Shown here: piece by piece, positions 1-7,303 of the stretch
Numbering within the stretch: the stretch's first letter is position 1
Layout of the letters: every line of letters begins with the position of its first letter
From: Aureimonas sp. Leaf324
GTDB lineage: Bacteria; Pseudomonadota; Alphaproteobacteria; Rhizobiales; Rhizobiaceae
DNA length: 64,000 nucleotides
Assembly (NCBI RefSeq): GCF_001423245.1
Contig: NZ_LMOH01000023.1
Coordinates: 187,645 to 251,644 of the forward strand
Direction of reading: 5' to 3'
Translations under genes and position numbers: made by a program
Notes under the pieces: model-generated
Databases searched by the model: none
What the model saw: the letters and a program-made list of their open reading frames with translations, nothing else
What the model was told of the DNA's origin: nothing

Positions 1-546
1 GCGCAGCGGTCGCGACAGGCCGGCGAGCACCTCGGCCTCGTGGCCCTCGACGTCGATCTTGCAGAAGGCGGGCTCGCCATACTCCTCGATCAGATGGTCG
101 AGCGTCGTCACCTCGACCGAGACGCGGCCATCCCACTCGACATGCCGAAACCCGTCGTCCGTCGCCACGCGGTCGCGCCAGTCGTTGGAGAGCGTCGAAA
201 CCGTCGGGTGATAGGCCGAGACCGCGAGCGTCGCATGGCCCGGCTCGCGGCCGACCGCGCGGCGGTCGAGCCGGATCCGCGCCGGGTCGAGGCGGCGGGC
301 GAGATAGTCGCCGAACAGGGGCTGCGGCTCGAAGGCGACGACCTGCGCCCCGGCGCGCGCCAGCGCGAGGGCGCGGCTGCCGACATGGGCGCCGATGTCG
401 AAGGCGAGGTCGCCCGGACGGATCAGCGCGGACAGGAACCGGTCGATCCCGCGCCGACGCCAGGGCTGGCCGTTGTAGACGACGATCGAGCGCCACAGGC
501 CGAGGGTCGCGGGATCGACGCCCGCCCGCTGGAGAAGCCGCCTCAT
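1..546 (-). CDS. FkbM family methyltransferase (3' end cut by window edge)
   Basis: The frame runs from an ATG at 546 to the left edge with no stop, so at least 182 residues are present and the C-terminus is missing. A SAM-binding motif I (FDIGAHVG) near residue 50 is followed by an acidic strand end (AFEPQP), and near residue 170 comes the FkbM hallmark KIDVEGHEAEVL. FkbM proteins are SAM-dependent O-methyltransferases, often acting on sugars or polyketides. The start codon overlaps the stop of the upstream CDP-alcohol phosphatidyltransferase by four bases (ATGA), so the two are translationally coupled. The context suggests methylation of an envelope-linked or glycosylated product; the substrate cannot be read from the sequence. 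Confidence 0.85.
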   Translation of the reverse strand, partial: MRRLLQRAGVDPATLGLWRSIVVYNGQPWRRRGIDRFLSALIRPGDLAFDIGAHVGSRALALARAGAQVVAFEPQPLFGDYLARRLDPARIRLDRRAVGREPGHATLAVSAYHPTVSTLSNDWRDRVATDDGFRHVEWDGRVSVEVTTLDHLIEEYGEPAFCKIDVEGHEAEVLAGLSRPLR

Positions 547-1328
547 GCCGGGCGGCTCAGGAGCGCGCGGATGTCGATCGCGAACGACCAGGTGAGAAGG
601 CCGAGCGCCAGAACCGCCAATGCGTCCGAAACGGGCGACGACACGGGCGGTAGAAGGGCGACGCAGAGGAGCCCGATCTGGAGAACGCAGACGGTCTTGC
701 GCCGCATCGAAGGAGCCAGCGGCCGGGCGAGCCTCGGGTCGAGAGCCGCCCATCCGAGAAACGCGTACCGCATCAGCCCGATCGCCAGCACGTAAACACC
801 CGCCTTGTCGCAGGCGAGCGCCAGAACGCACAGGATCAGGATCAGAAAGGCGTCGACCTCCATGTCGAACCGTTCGCCGAACGGCGAGGCGAGCCCGGAC
901 CGGCGCGCCAGGAACCCGTCGATGCCGTCGAGCGCCAGCGCGAAGAGCGCCGACCCGACGAGCAGCCACTGCAGGGCGCTGTCGGTCGCGGTCAACCGCC
1001 CGTATTCCCAGGCGCAGGCGCCGATCACGGCCGCCATGCCGCCGCGAGCCGTGGTCACGATGTTGGCGGGACCGAAGCGGGCGTGCCGATGGTCGTCGAG
1101 GCGCCAGACCACGAAACCGGCCGTCGGCAGGAACAGCGCCAGCGACAGCGGCAGCGTCTGCCAGCCGAGCCCCGCATGCGAGACGAGAAGGCTGGCGGCG
1201 ACGGTCAGGAGAAGCGCGGTCGCGGCGAGCGTCGTGCAGGCGCCCGGCAGGCTCGGCACGTCGGCGCGTGTCGCAGCGGGAAAGCGCGCTCCGGCCCGTG
1301 CCGGAAGATGGATCGGGTCGAAGCGCAT
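543..1328 (-). CDS. CDP-alcohol phosphatidyltransferase family membrane protein
   Basis: A 261-residue membrane protein that should join a CDP-linked donor (for example CDP-diacylglycerol) to an alcohol acceptor. The full family motif D-x2-DG-x2-AR-x8-G-x3-D-x3-D is present: D134, D137, G138, A141, R142, G151, D155 and D159. Several hydrophobic segments flank it (about 33-75, 95-135, 160-185, 205-250). The N-terminal 30 residues are basic and cytoplasmic-looking. It lies 5 bp after the ribA-like gene and overlaps the FkbM gene, so the three form one minus-strand operon. It is longer and more divergent than PgsA or PssA, so the acceptor is unknown; a pterin- or glycan-containing lipid is only an inference from the neighbours. 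Confidence 0.85.
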   Translation of the reverse strand: MRFDPIHLPARAGARFPAATRADVPSLPGACTTLAATALLLTVAASLLVSHAGLGWQTLPLSLALFLPTAGFVVWRLDDHRHARFGPANIVTTARGGMAAVIGACAWEYGRLTATDSALQWLLVGSALFALALDGIDGFLARRSGLASPFGERFDMEVDAFLILILCVLALACDKAGVYVLAIGLMRYAFLGWAALDPRLARPLAPSMRRKTVCVLQIGLLCVALLPPVSSPVSDALAVLALGLLTWSFAIDIRALLSRPA

Positions 1329-1333
1329 GCGTT

Positions 1334-2455
1334 TCAGCCGAGCTTGGCCGCGATCGCCGGCCAGTCGAGAAGGTGGCCGGCGCGCCGCGCCTTGGTGACG
1401 AGGTAGCCCTGGTTCTCGGCGGTCACGGTGCCGAGGACGGCCGTGCGGGCCTGAACCTCGATGCCGGCCGACTGGAGAGCGGCGATCTTGGTCGGGTTGT
1501 TGGTCATCAGCTCGACCGAGCCGATGCCGAGCGAGCGAAGCATCGCGACGGCCGCGCCGTAGCGACGCCCGTCCGGCTCGAAGCCGATCTGCGCATCGGC
1601 GTCGATCGTGTCAAAACCCTCGTGCTGCAGGCCGTAGGCGCGCATCTTGGCGGCAAGCCCCGTGCCGCGGCCCTCCTGATCGAGGTAGAGGAGAACGCCG
1701 CCGCCGCGCTGTGCGATCAGCTGCAACCCATTGCGGAGCTGGTCGCCACAGTCGCACTTCAGGGAACCGAAGAGGTCGCCCGTGATGCAGGACGAGTGAA
1801 TGCGTACGGGCACCGGCCGCGACAGGTCCGGCTCGCCCACCATGATGGCGAGCTGGTCGCGCTGCGCGAGGCCGCCGCGAAACACCACGAAGCGGCAGTC
1901 CGAGATGTCGCGCAGCGGAACCGCCGTGCGGACGATCTCCGTGAAGCGGGTTTCCTCGACGAGGGCCGCGCGCACCTCGGCGTCCGCGACCGACAGGCAG
2001 CGCCCACCGATCCGGTCGTCGGCGCGCGCCGGCCGCACCAGGAAGGCCGGAAGCAACAGCGCGAGCCGCGCGAGATCGTTGAGGCAGGCGAGTTCGGACG
2101 CCGGCCGCCAGTCGCCGGGAAAACGGGTCTCCGCCCCGAAGGCGATCCGCGACAGTTCGGAGAGATCGGCGGTGCCGGTCGTCAGGCAGACGGGGCCGAT
2201 CGTGGAAATCCCGAGCGCCCGCGCACGATGCGCGCTGAGGTAGAGGCCGACCTCGTCCGGCGCGTCGCCGAAGAAGCGGTCGACGTCGCCGGTGGCGGCC
2301 GCGTCGATCGACAGCACGGCATGTTCGGCCGCGCCGGAGTGCAAGAGAATCGAGCGCCCGTAGCGAAGCTCTGAAACCGCACGTTCCGTGTTCACCTTGG
2401 CGAACTCCGAGTCGGTTTCATCCCGAAAGAGGATGTCGGAACTGCCCTCGCTCAT
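1334..2455 (-). CDS. ribA: GTP cyclohydrolase II (RibA-like) with degenerate N-terminal domain
   Basis: A 373-residue protein whose C-terminal half (about 190-373) is GTP cyclohydrolase II: zinc cysteines C223, C234 and C236 in the RIHSSCITGD...SLKCDCGDQL block, the EGRGTGL loop at 261-267 and AYGLQ at 273. These enzymes open GTP to a diaminopyrimidine, the first step to riboflavin. The first 170 residues resemble a worn-down RibB domain but lack its acidic DDEDRE-type active site. The gene is first in a minus operon with the phosphatidyltransferase and FkbM genes and is divergent from dehydrogenase and PTPS genes. This context suggests a dedicated pathway rather than housekeeping riboflavin synthesis, but it could simply be a riboflavin paralogue. 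Confidence 0.88.
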   Translation of the reverse strand: MSEGSSDILFRDETDSEFAKVNTERAVSELRYGRSILLHSGAAEHAVLSIDAAATGDVDRFFGDAPDEVGLYLSAHRARALGISTIGPVCLTTGTADLSELSRIAFGAETRFPGDWRPASELACLNDLARLALLLPAFLVRPARADDRIGGRCLSVADAEVRAALVEETRFTEIVRTAVPLRDISDCRFVVFRGGLAQRDQLAIMVGEPDLSRPVPVRIHSSCITGDLFGSLKCDCGDQLRNGLQLIAQRGGGVLLYLDQEGRGTGLAAKMRAYGLQHEGFDTIDADAQIGFEPDGRRYGAAVAMLRSLGIGSVELMTNNPTKIAALQSAGIEVQARTAVLGTVTAENQGYLVTKARRAGHLLDWPAIAAKLG

Positions 2456-2558
2456 CGCCTGCTACTCCTCGAAACCCACGGAAACGGGCGATCGCGCGGC
2501 GTCGTGGTGCCGGGTCGCTCTCGAATGACAGCTAGACGACGCCTGCTTTTTATCCAGA

Positions 2559-3650
2559 TTGGGTCGCGAACAAGCACGTGATGAGAGCCGTTCGAAGGGT
2601 AACCCCACGACTGGCAACGCAAGCGGAGACACGGTCATCGTTGCCCGGCAAACCATTGAGTCGACAAACATTCGAGGCGAAACGGAACGTCGGGCCCTCT
2701 GGATCGAGGCGCCTGGCCAAGCGGTTCTGCGTCGAAGCGTCGCCCCGGCGCCCGGGCCTGGGGAGTGGCGGGTGCGCAGCCGGTTCGGCGCGATCAGCCG
2801 CGGAACCGAGCGGCTGGTCTTCGAAGGCCGAGTGCCGGAGGAGGAATACGAGCGCATGCGCGCGCCGCTCCAGGAAGGCGCGTTTCCGTTTCCGGTGAAA
2901 TACGGCTACAGCGTCGTCGGCATCGTCGAGGATGGAGACGATGCTCCGGTCGACCGCGTGGTGTTCTGCCTTCACCCCCATCAGGAGCGATTAACGGCAC
3001 CCGCCGCGGCCTTCCGGATGGTGCCGCATGGCGTCCCGCCGGAACGGGCGGTGCTCGCGCCGTTCATGGAGACCGCGCTCAACATCGTCTGGGACGCCGC
3101 CGTCGCGCCGGGCGACCGGGTCGCCGTGGTCGGGGCCGGCCTGATCGGGTGCCTCGTCGCCTACCTCTCGGCGCGCATTCCGGGCGTCGAGGTGACGCTG
3201 GCCGATCCGAACGCCGCCCGCCGCCGGGCGCTCGCGGGCTGGGGCTGCGATCTCGTCCCGCCGGGTGAGCTTCCGGGGGACCGGGACGTCGTCGTCCACG
3301 CATCCGGGCGGCCGGAGGGCCTGTCGGCGGCGCTCGAGTGCGCGGGCCTTGAGGCGCGGGTCGTGGAAGCCAGCTGGTTCGGGCGACAAGACGTCGCGGT
3401 CCCGCTCGGCGGTGCGTTCCATTCCCGGCGGCTGCGCCTCGTATCCTCGCAGGTCGGACGCGTTCCGGCGGAGCGCCAGGCCCGCTGGACCACCGGGCGA
3501 CGTCTCGACACGGCGCTACGCCTCCTCGCCGATCCGCTTCTCGATCGCATGTTCTCCGGGGAAAGCGCCTTCGGGCACCTCGACCGCGACTACGCCGCCA
3601 TCCTGTCCGATCCCGATACGCTCTGCCACCGCATCCGCTACGCGCCGTAA
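2559..3650 (+). CDS. MDR-superfamily dehydrogenase (zinc-ADH-like)
   Basis: Medium-chain dehydrogenase/reductase with a nucleotide-binding Rossmann motif (VGAGLIG) in the middle and the usual GroES-like N-terminal half. The segment where zinc alcohol dehydrogenases carry the catalytic Cys (CGTD) reads AISRGTERL, so the catalytic zinc ligand is missing. No ATG or GTG lies in frame before the conserved part; the only conventional start is TTG at 2559, and the first 45 residues do not look like family sequence, so the true start is uncertain. It is head-to-head with the ribA-like gene and 46 bp before the PTPS homologue. It probably oxidises or reduces a pathway intermediate, perhaps a pterin side chain. 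Confidence 0.8.
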   Translation: MGREQARDESRSKGNPTTGNASGDTVIVARQTIESTNIRGETERRALWIEAPGQAVLRRSVAPAPGPGEWRVRSRFGAISRGTERLVFEGRVPEEEYERMRAPLQEGAFPFPVKYGYSVVGIVEDGDDAPVDRVVFCLHPHQERLTAPAAAFRMVPHGVPPERAVLAPFMETALNIVWDAAVAPGDRVAVVGAGLIGCLVAYLSARIPGVEVTLADPNAARRRALAGWGCDLVPPGELPGDRDVVVHASGRPEGLSAALECAGLEARVVEASWFGRQDVAVPLGGAFHSRRLRLVSSQVGRVPAERQARWTTGRRLDTALRLLADPLLDRMFSGESAFGHLDRDYAAILSDPDTLCHRIRYAP

Positions 3651-3696
3651 GGCCGCGCCCGTCCCCTCATCTTCCTCCCCGATCAAAGGCCCGCCG

Positions 3697-4095
3697 ATGT
3701 ACGCCGTCGAAGTCCGTGACCACATCATGATCGCCCACAGCCTGCCGCGCGCCGTTTTCGGCCCGGCGCAGGGCATGCACGGCGCGACCTTCGAGGTGGA
3801 CGCCGCCTTCTTCACGCGCGACGTCGACGCGGACGGCCTCGGCGTCGACATGGGTCTTGCGATCACCGTCCTGAAGGAGGTCCTCGCCCCGCTGAACTAC
3901 CAGAACCTCGACGAACTCGAGGTCTTCCGCGGCCGCGTCACCACCACCGAGGTCCTCGCCCGCCACGTCTTCGACGCGCTCGCCGCGCGCATCCGCGACG
4001 GCGCCTTCGGGCCGGGCAGCGGGCGCATCGAGCGCATCCGCGTGACGCTGCACGAGAGCCACGTGGCGCGCGCCTGGTACGAGGGAGACCTTTGA
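3697..4095 (+). CDS. 6-pyruvoyltetrahydropterin synthase / QueD homologue with altered active site
   Basis: A 132-residue protein of the tunnelling-fold PTPS/QueD family, recognisable by HSL at 14-16, the HG motif at 28-29 followed by a beta strand, and a C-terminal LHESHVARAWYEG block holding the conserved substrate-anchoring Glu. Canonical members bind zinc with three His and use a Cys four residues before the HGH motif. Here the HGH is HGA (A30 instead of the third His) and the Cys position is A24. The fold is therefore kept while catalytic residues are changed. Its stop overlaps the TTG start of the glycosyltransferase (TTGA), so expression is coupled. It may make a different pterin product or act as a pterin-binding protein. 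Confidence 0.85.
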   Translation: MYAVEVRDHIMIAHSLPRAVFGPAQGMHGATFEVDAAFFTRDVDADGLGVDMGLAITVLKEVLAPLNYQNLDELEVFRGRVTTTEVLARHVFDALAARIRDGAFGPGSGRIERIRVTLHESHVARAWYEGDL

Positions 4096-5150
4096 GCGCG
4101 AGCCCGTCGCGCCATCTCGTCTTCGCGATTCCGGGCGACCTCGACGCGCCGAGCGGCGGCTACGGCTACGACCGGCGCATGATCGCGGAGCTGCGGGCGC
4201 TCGGCTGGCAGGTCGACGTCATGCCGCTCCCGGCCTCGTTTCCGATGCCGGGGCACGCGGACATGGCGGCGGCCGCCGCAGCCTTCGCAGCCCTGCCGGA
4301 CGACGCGCTTGTCATGGTCGACGGGCTCGCCTTCGGCGCGCTTCCCGATGTCGCGCGACGCGAGGGACGCCGGCTGCGTCTTGCGGCCCTCGTCCACCAT
4401 CCCCTCGCGCTGGAGGACGTCCTGTCTCCCCCGGTCGCCGAAGCCCTGCGATCGAGCGAACGCGAGGCGCTCGCGCATGCCCGCGCCGTCGTCGCGACCA
4501 GCCGGACCACGGCGCGGCTTCTGTCGATCGGGTTCGGTGTCGGCACCCACGTGGCCGTCGCCCCGCCCGGCACCGAACAGCCGACGTCGCCGCCTTCCCG
4601 CTCGCCGTCGCGCATGCCGACGATCCTGTCGGTGGGCTCGCTGATCCCACGCAAGGACCATGCGCTTCTCGTCGAGGCGCTGGCCGGGCTGACGGAGCTT
4701 CCCTGGCGCTGCCGCATCGTGGGGAGCGAGACCGCCGATCCCGCGACCGCGCGCGCACTGAAGACGCAAATCGCCGACGCCGGACTGGAGCGGCGGATCA
4801 CAGTTGTCGGCCCCGTCCGGGATGTCGGGGCGGAGTATCGCGCCGCCGACATCTTCGCCCTGCCCTCGCGCTTCGAGGGCTACGGCATGGCGTTCGCCGA
4901 AGCGATGGCGCACGGGCTTCCCGTCGTCGGCTGCGATGGCGGCGCGGTGTCGGAGGTGGTTCCGGCCTCGGCGGGCACCATCGTCGAGCCGGGCGACGCG
5001 GCCGGGTTCGCGCGGGCGCTCGGAGCCCTGCTTCGCGATCCCGCCGAACGCCGGCGCATGGCGGAGGGGGCCCGCACAGCCGCCGCCGCGCTGCCGACCT
5101 GGGGCGCATCCGCCCAGATCCTCTCCGACGCTCTGGAGGCCGTACGATGA
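4092..5150 (+). CDS. Glycosyltransferase family 4 protein
   Basis: A 352-residue GT-B glycosyltransferase. The N-terminal acceptor domain contains a Gly-rich loop (SGGYGYDRR at 20-28), and the C-terminal donor domain has VGSLIPRKDH and the E-x7-E signature in SRFEGYGMAFAEAM, typical of retaining GT4 enzymes that use nucleotide sugars. The start is TTG at 4092, overlapping the stop of the PTPS homologue; its own stop overlaps the methyltransferase start at 5147. Three tightly coupled genes (PTPS, GT4, methyltransferase) suggest sequential modification of one small molecule, for example glycosylation of a pterin, but the acceptor is inferred from context only. Confidence 0.88.
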   Translation: MSASPSRHLVFAIPGDLDAPSGGYGYDRRMIAELRALGWQVDVMPLPASFPMPGHADMAAAAAAFAALPDDALVMVDGLAFGALPDVARREGRRLRLAALVHHPLALEDVLSPPVAEALRSSEREALAHARAVVATSRTTARLLSIGFGVGTHVAVAPPGTEQPTSPPSRSPSRMPTILSVGSLIPRKDHALLVEALAGLTELPWRCRIVGSETADPATARALKTQIADAGLERRITVVGPVRDVGAEYRAADIFALPSRFEGYGMAFAEAMAHGLPVVGCDGGAVSEVVPASAGTIVEPGDAAGFARALGALLRDPAERRRMAEGARTAAAALPTWGASAQILSDALEAVR

Positions 5151-5929
5151 GCGGTTTCGATACGACTTGGCTGGACTTCCGCGAGCCCGCCGACCACGCC
5201 GCGCGCGACCCCGCCTTACTCGAGGCGGCACGCCAGTTCCTGCGTGCCGGCGGGCCTTCGCCGCTCGCCGTCGATCTCGGCTCGGGCACCGGCTCGACGC
5301 TGCGCGCCTTCGGGCCGGAGGGTCCGACGCGCTGGCGCCTCGTCGACCACGATCCGCGGCTTCTGGAAGCCGCCGTCTCGCGTCTCGGCGGGTTCGCGCA
5401 TGTCGAGCGGATGGAGGCCGACCTCGGCCATCTCGACCCGGTCGTGGTGGCGGATGCGCGCCTCGTCACGGCCTCGGCACTCTTCGATCTCGCCTCGCAG
5501 GACCTCGTGGAGCGCGTCGCCGATCTCCTGACGGAACGCGGGATCGGCCTCTACGCGGCTTTGAACTACGACGGCGTGAACCGCTGGGAGCCGCCGGTCG
5601 ACGGCGACGACGCGATGCTGGCGGCCTTCAACGCACACCAGACGACCGACAAGGGTCTGGGGCCGGCGCTCGGGCCGCAGGCCGCCGAGGCGCTGCGCGC
5701 CGCCTTCGAGCGACGCGGCTACGAGGTTCGCCTCGCGCCGAGTCCCTGGCGGCTCGATGACGGTCAGCGTGCGCTGGAGGCGGCGCTTCGGGAGGGCTTC
5801 GTGGCGGCCGTCCGGGAGACCGGACGCGTCGAGGCGCGACGGATCGACGCCTGGCAGGCGGCGCGCAGCGCCCATCCCGCCCACTGCCATGTCGGGCACT
5901 CAGACGTCCTTGCCCTGCCGAAGACCTGA
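5147..5929 (+). CDS. Class I SAM-dependent methyltransferase
   Basis: A 260-residue protein with a clear SAM motif I (VDLGSGTGST) near residue 43, an acidic loop (LVDHDPRLLEAA) and a motif II/III region (ADARLVTASALFDL). It should transfer a methyl group from S-adenosylmethionine to a small molecule. The ATG at 5147 overlaps the preceding glycosyltransferase stop (ATGA). The gene ends 12 bp before the convergent flippase-like membrane protein. No motif identifies the substrate; the coupling to GT4 and PTPS genes suggests it finishes the same product. Confidence 0.85.
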   Translation: MSGFDTTWLDFREPADHAARDPALLEAARQFLRAGGPSPLAVDLGSGTGSTLRAFGPEGPTRWRLVDHDPRLLEAAVSRLGGFAHVERMEADLGHLDPVVVADARLVTASALFDLASQDLVERVADLLTERGIGLYAALNYDGVNRWEPPVDGDDAMLAAFNAHQTTDKGLGPALGPQAAEALRAAFERRGYEVRLAPSPWRLDDGQRALEAALREGFVAAVRETGRVEARRIDAWQAARSAHPAHCHVGHSDVLALPKT

Positions 5930-5941
5930 CGGCCGCCTGCG

Positions 5942-6991
5942 TCAGGCGGCGGCGCGCCTGCGCCCGCCGATGGCGTGGCGCGCGAGAAGCAGCAGTCCCG
6001 GCAGCGCCCCCACCAGCGAGGCGATGCCGTAGATCACGCTGGCGGCAAAGGCCCCGCCGGCTGTGATGCCGGCGATCGGCAGGATCGCGGCGGCGGCGGC
6101 CTCGCGCAGTCCCCACCCGCCGACCGAGACGGGCAGGAGCATCGAAAGGAGCACGAGCGGGACGAGGAGCAGCGTGCCGGCGAGCCCGAGCGGCGCACCG
6201 ACGGCGCTTGCGGCGAGCGCGAAGGTCGCGAGATAGGAGAGGACCACGGCCAGCGACAAGGCGCCCTGGATGGCCCAGGCCCTGCGCCGGACGAAGACCT
6301 CGGCGAGCAGCGGCCCGAACGCGCGGCGAAACCGCGCCGCCCGGTCTCCGAGGAGGCGCAGCACCACCCAGCCGACCACGACGAGACCGGCGACGGCCGC
6401 GAGGAGAACCAGAAGTCCCGCGCCCCCCGGCGGGGTGACCCCGAAGACGAAGGGCGCCGCGAGAAGGCCGATGCCGGCGGCGGTGAAGAGCACGAGCTGC
6501 CCCGACAGGCGATCGAGCACCACCGCCTGCCCCGCACGGCCGGTCCAGCGATCGCCCTCGCCCTCGCGCGCCGCGCGCACCACTCGCACCGCGTCCCCGG
6601 CGACGCCGCCGGGCAGGACCTGGTTCAGGAGGCTCGCCAGATAATATTCACCGATCGCCCGGCGCGCCGGAAGCTGCTGGCCGAGGCGTCGGGAAGTGAA
6701 GCGCCAACGCAGCGCCGACAGGACGATCTGCGGCTGGACCGAAAGCACCGCGAGCGCGAAGACGAGGGGATCGGCCTGGCCGAGCCGATCGAGCACCTGC
6801 CCCCGGTCGAGCATCGACACGACCGCGATCAGGATGGCGACGCCCGGCACGAGCGGCAGGATCGTGCGGCACCAGGCGGGCATCGCGGACAGGAGCTGGA
6901 ACTGACGCACGCGCACTCCGGGCAGGCCCATGGCCGGCGGGATCGGAGGCATGGGAGGGATCGGTCGATATGTAGCGGGCATCGCCGGCAA
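5942..6991 (-). CDS. Lysylphosphatidylglycerol synthase TM-domain / flippase-like membrane protein
   Basis: A polytopic membrane protein with about seven to eight hydrophobic segments and the C-terminal SVGGWGLREAAA motif typical of the UPF0104/LPG-synthase transmembrane family. The cytosolic aminoacyl-transferase domain of MprF is absent, so this is the stand-alone membrane half, often proposed to flip or export lipids and found beside glycosyltransferases. The first 20 residues are Met/Pro-rich and not family-like; an ATG at 6931 giving about 329 residues is a likely alternative start. It is convergent with the PTPS-GT4-methyltransferase operon and would be a reasonable transporter for its lipid or glycolipid product (inference). 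Confidence 0.82.
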   Translation of the reverse strand: MPAMPATYRPIPPMPPIPPAMGLPGVRVRQFQLLSAMPAWCRTILPLVPGVAILIAVVSMLDRGQVLDRLGQADPLVFALAVLSVQPQIVLSALRWRFTSRRLGQQLPARRAIGEYYLASLLNQVLPGGVAGDAVRVVRAAREGEGDRWTGRAGQAVVLDRLSGQLVLFTAAGIGLLAAPFVFGVTPPGGAGLLVLLAAVAGLVVVGWVVLRLLGDRAARFRRAFGPLLAEVFVRRRAWAIQGALSLAVVLSYLATFALAASAVGAPLGLAGTLLLVPLVLLSMLLPVSVGGWGLREAAAAAILPIAGITAGGAFAASVIYGIASLVGALPGLLLLARHAIGGRRRAAA

Positions 6992-7303
6992 CGGACAGGG
7001 CCCGGTCGTGCGCGCCCCGTCACTTCAAACCTGCGCGAGCGCCGCGAGGCGTCTGAGGTCGATCGCCGGGCTCTGAAAGTATTGCGGAAGACAATCCCAA
7101 CGATCGGAAGTGGAACGCGCGCGGCCCGCGCAGAACGGACGGTTGTGGCGCCGTCCGCCAAGACGGATCGCCGCGCCGGCCCCGTATATCGTCCCGCTTG
7201 CTTATCGTTCCCGCCCCATGCTTCAACCATGCCTTCCGCTCGACCGGTCGAGTCTGCAGCATTGCGGACTCCCGGCGACCAACAGACATGGAGACGTCAC
7301 CTG
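6992..7303. promoter_or_regulatory. Intergenic control region before the peptide transporter, with 5'-leader hairpin
   Basis: This 312-base gap separates two divergently oriented transcription units (flippase-like gene leftward, peptide ABC operon rightward). A hairpin at 7250-7271 has eight-base arms GAGTCTGC and GCGGACTC (one G-T wobble) with a six-base loop, ending 32 bases before the oppA start, so it would lie in the leader RNA. No convincing -35/-10 pair or known riboswitch was recognised in the rest. Confidence 0.35.
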
